This document shows, piece after piece, positions 4,607-5,665 of a stretch of DNA of 5,665 bases. Every line of letters begins with the position of its first letter. The first letter of the stretch is position 1. The position numbers and the translations under genes are program-made. Where the stretch lies: positions 1 to 5,665 of the forward strand of contig SHUN01000239.1 in NCBI GenBank assembly GCA_009697495.1, read 5' to 3'. The stretch comes from Bryobacterales bacterium (GTDB taxonomy: Bacteria > Acidobacteriota > Terriglobia > Bryobacterales > Bryobacteraceae). The notes beneath the pieces are model-generated. The model was not told the origin of the DNA and did no database searches. It saw nothing but the letters and a program-made list of their open reading frames with translations.

Positions 4607-5665
4607 ATGAAGATTCTTGTAGCGGAACCACTGGCAGCGGCCGGTTTGGAATTATTGCGCGCGCAGGCGGGCTGGGACATTGTCGTCTCCAATCCGAAAG
4701 AGTATGCAGAGCACCTCGGTGACTGCGACGCGCTGCTTGTACGCAGCGCGGTGAAGGTCAACAAAGATGTCCTCTCGAAATCCCCGAAGCTGAAAGTAGT
4801 TGGCCGCGCCGGCGTCGGCGTCGACAATGTCGATCTGGAAGCAGCAACGGCGGCGGGCGTTTTGGTGATGAACACGCCGGGCGGCAACGCCATTTCGGTA
4901 GCCGAGCACACCATCGGGTTGATGCTGTCGCTGGCCCGGAGCATTCCGGCCGCGAGCGCCTCAACCAAAAACGGTAAATGGGAAAAGAAAAAGTTCCAGG
5001 GCAATGAGCTGCGCGGCAAGACGCTGGGCGTGATGGGCCTCGGCTCCATCGGCCGGGAAGTCGTCAAGCGCGCCTCAGGCTTCGACATGCGCATCGTCGC
5101 GCACGATCCGTTCGTGAACCCGCAGACGGCGGCCGATTTGAACGTGGAACTGGTTTCGCTCGAAGCGCTGTACGCGCAGAGCGACTATATCTCGCTCCAC
5201 ATGGCGCTGACGCCGGAAACGCACGGGATGTTGAACGCCGCGGCCTTCGACCAGATGAAGACCGGCGTACGGATTATCAACTGCGCCCGCGGCGAACTGG
5301 TGAAGTCGGCGGATATCGCGGCGGCGCTGGCCAGCGGCAAAGTGGGCGGCGCGGGCCTCGATGTTTTTGAGAAAGAACCCCCGGCCGCGGACGATCCGCT
5401 GTTGACGGCTGAAAACCTTCTTGCCACTCCGCATATCGGCGGTTCCACCGACGAAGCGCAGGAAATCGTCGGCGTGCGAATCGCGGAGCAGTTGGTGGAG
5501 TACCTGGTCAACGGCATTGCGCTGAACGCCGTGAACATGCCGGCGCTGTCGCCGGAAATGTACCGGGCCGTGGGTCCGTACATAACGCTGGCCGAACGGC
5601 TAGGCAATTTCGCAGCCTTCGCCGCTTCCGGCAATCCCAAGGGCGTCCGGCTGACCTATTCCGGC
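4607..5665 (+). CDS. serA: D-3-phosphoglycerate dehydrogenase, 3' end beyond the window
   Basis: The frame is open from ATG 4607 to the last base, giving 353 residues. The enzyme oxidises 3-phosphoglycerate to 3-phosphohydroxypyruvate with NAD+, the first step of serine synthesis in the cytoplasm. The substrate-binding domain runs from residue 1 to about 100 and includes LLVRSAVKV and GRAGVGVDNVD (66-76). The NAD Rossmann motif GLGSIG is at 144-149, with the adenosine-ribose acid probably Asp167. Catalytic residues of the 2-hydroxyacid dehydrogenase family are Arg228 (NCARGELV), Glu257 (DVFEKEP) and His276 (TPHIGGST). Residues from about 310 (NMPALSPEMYRAVGPYITLAE) begin the intervening ASB domain of the long type of this enzyme, so an ACT domain probably follows outside the window and a full length near 525 residues is expected. 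GCGGAAG at 4592-4598 is a plausible ribosome site. It lies 25 bases after the aminotransferase stop, so the two likely share a transcript. Confidence 0.95.
   Translation, partial: MKILVAEPLAAAGLELLRAQAGWDIVVSNPKEYAEHLGDCDALLVRSAVKVNKDVLSKSPKLKVVGRAGVGVDNVDLEAATAAGVLVMNTPGGNAISVAEHTIGLMLSLARSIPAASASTKNGKWEKKKFQGNELRGKTLGVMGLGSIGREVVKRASGFDMRIVAHDPFVNPQTAADLNVELVSLEALYAQSDYISLHMALTPETHGMLNAAAFDQMKTGVRIINCARGELVKSADIAAALASGKVGGAGLDVFEKEPPAADDPLLTAENLLATPHIGGSTDEAQEIVGVRIAEQLVEYLVNGIALNAVNMPALSPEMYRAVGPYITLAERLGNFAAFAASGNPKGVRLTYSG

Noticed and set aside
3547..5094. A 515-codon open frame on the minus strand opposite the aminotransferase and serA
   Set aside because: Its translation is arginine-, histidine- and serine-rich without domain motifs, and it lies wholly opposite two strongly supported genes. 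It is a by-product of their GC-rich codon use.

Overview
The window looks like a piece of a GC-rich bacterial chromosome. I infer Acidobacteriota (Bryobacter/Solibacter-like), because the redoxin tail, the acetyltransferase remnant and the secreted hydrolase resemble protein families I associate with that group. This comes from memory of the families, not from a search. Both ends are cut inside genes.

Layout. (1) 1-366 (+) is the C-terminal end of a thioredoxin-fold (AhpC/TSA-redoxin) protein with a CAHC motif. (2) 367-490 is non-coding and holds a perfect 12-bp inverted repeat bracketed by a 7-bp direct repeat. (3) 491-919 (+) is a decayed GNAT acetyltransferase whose recognisable pieces lie in successive frames 2, 0, 1 and 2 (start position modulo 3). 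(4) 936-2024 (+) is an exported-looking alpha/beta hydrolase. A 500-codon open frame starting at 522 is an artefact of pseudogene sequence reading into this gene. (5) 2195-2757 (+) is a two-gene module with an ATGA overlap: a DUF4258 protein followed by a 75-aa YgiT/MqsA-type zinc-finger protein, probably a toxin-antitoxin pair. (6) 2758-2926 is a convergent gap with two weak hairpins. (7) 2927-3376 (-) is a GatB/YqeY-domain protein. (8) 3409-4581 (+) is a class V PLP aminotransferase, divergent from yqeY with only 32 bp between start codons. (9) 4607 to the window end (+) is serA, D-3-phosphoglycerate dehydrogenase, cut off after 353 residues.

How the genes work together. The aminotransferase and serA are 25 bp apart on the same strand and form a likely serine-biosynthesis operon. 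SerA oxidises 3-phosphoglycerate to 3-phosphohydroxypyruvate, and the class V aminotransferase is a candidate for the next step, in place of a classical SerC. The DUF4258/zinc-finger pair is lower in GC (58 of 120 bases at 2341-2460, against 85 of 120 at 5281-5400 in serA, counted by hand). That fits an accessory module inserted between core genes. No RNA gene, insertion sequence or CRISPR array was recognised, and I see no convincingly new system. The most interesting points are the aminotransferase-serA pairing, the minimal zinc-finger antitoxin candidate, and the decayed acetyltransferase with the false fusion frame it creates.
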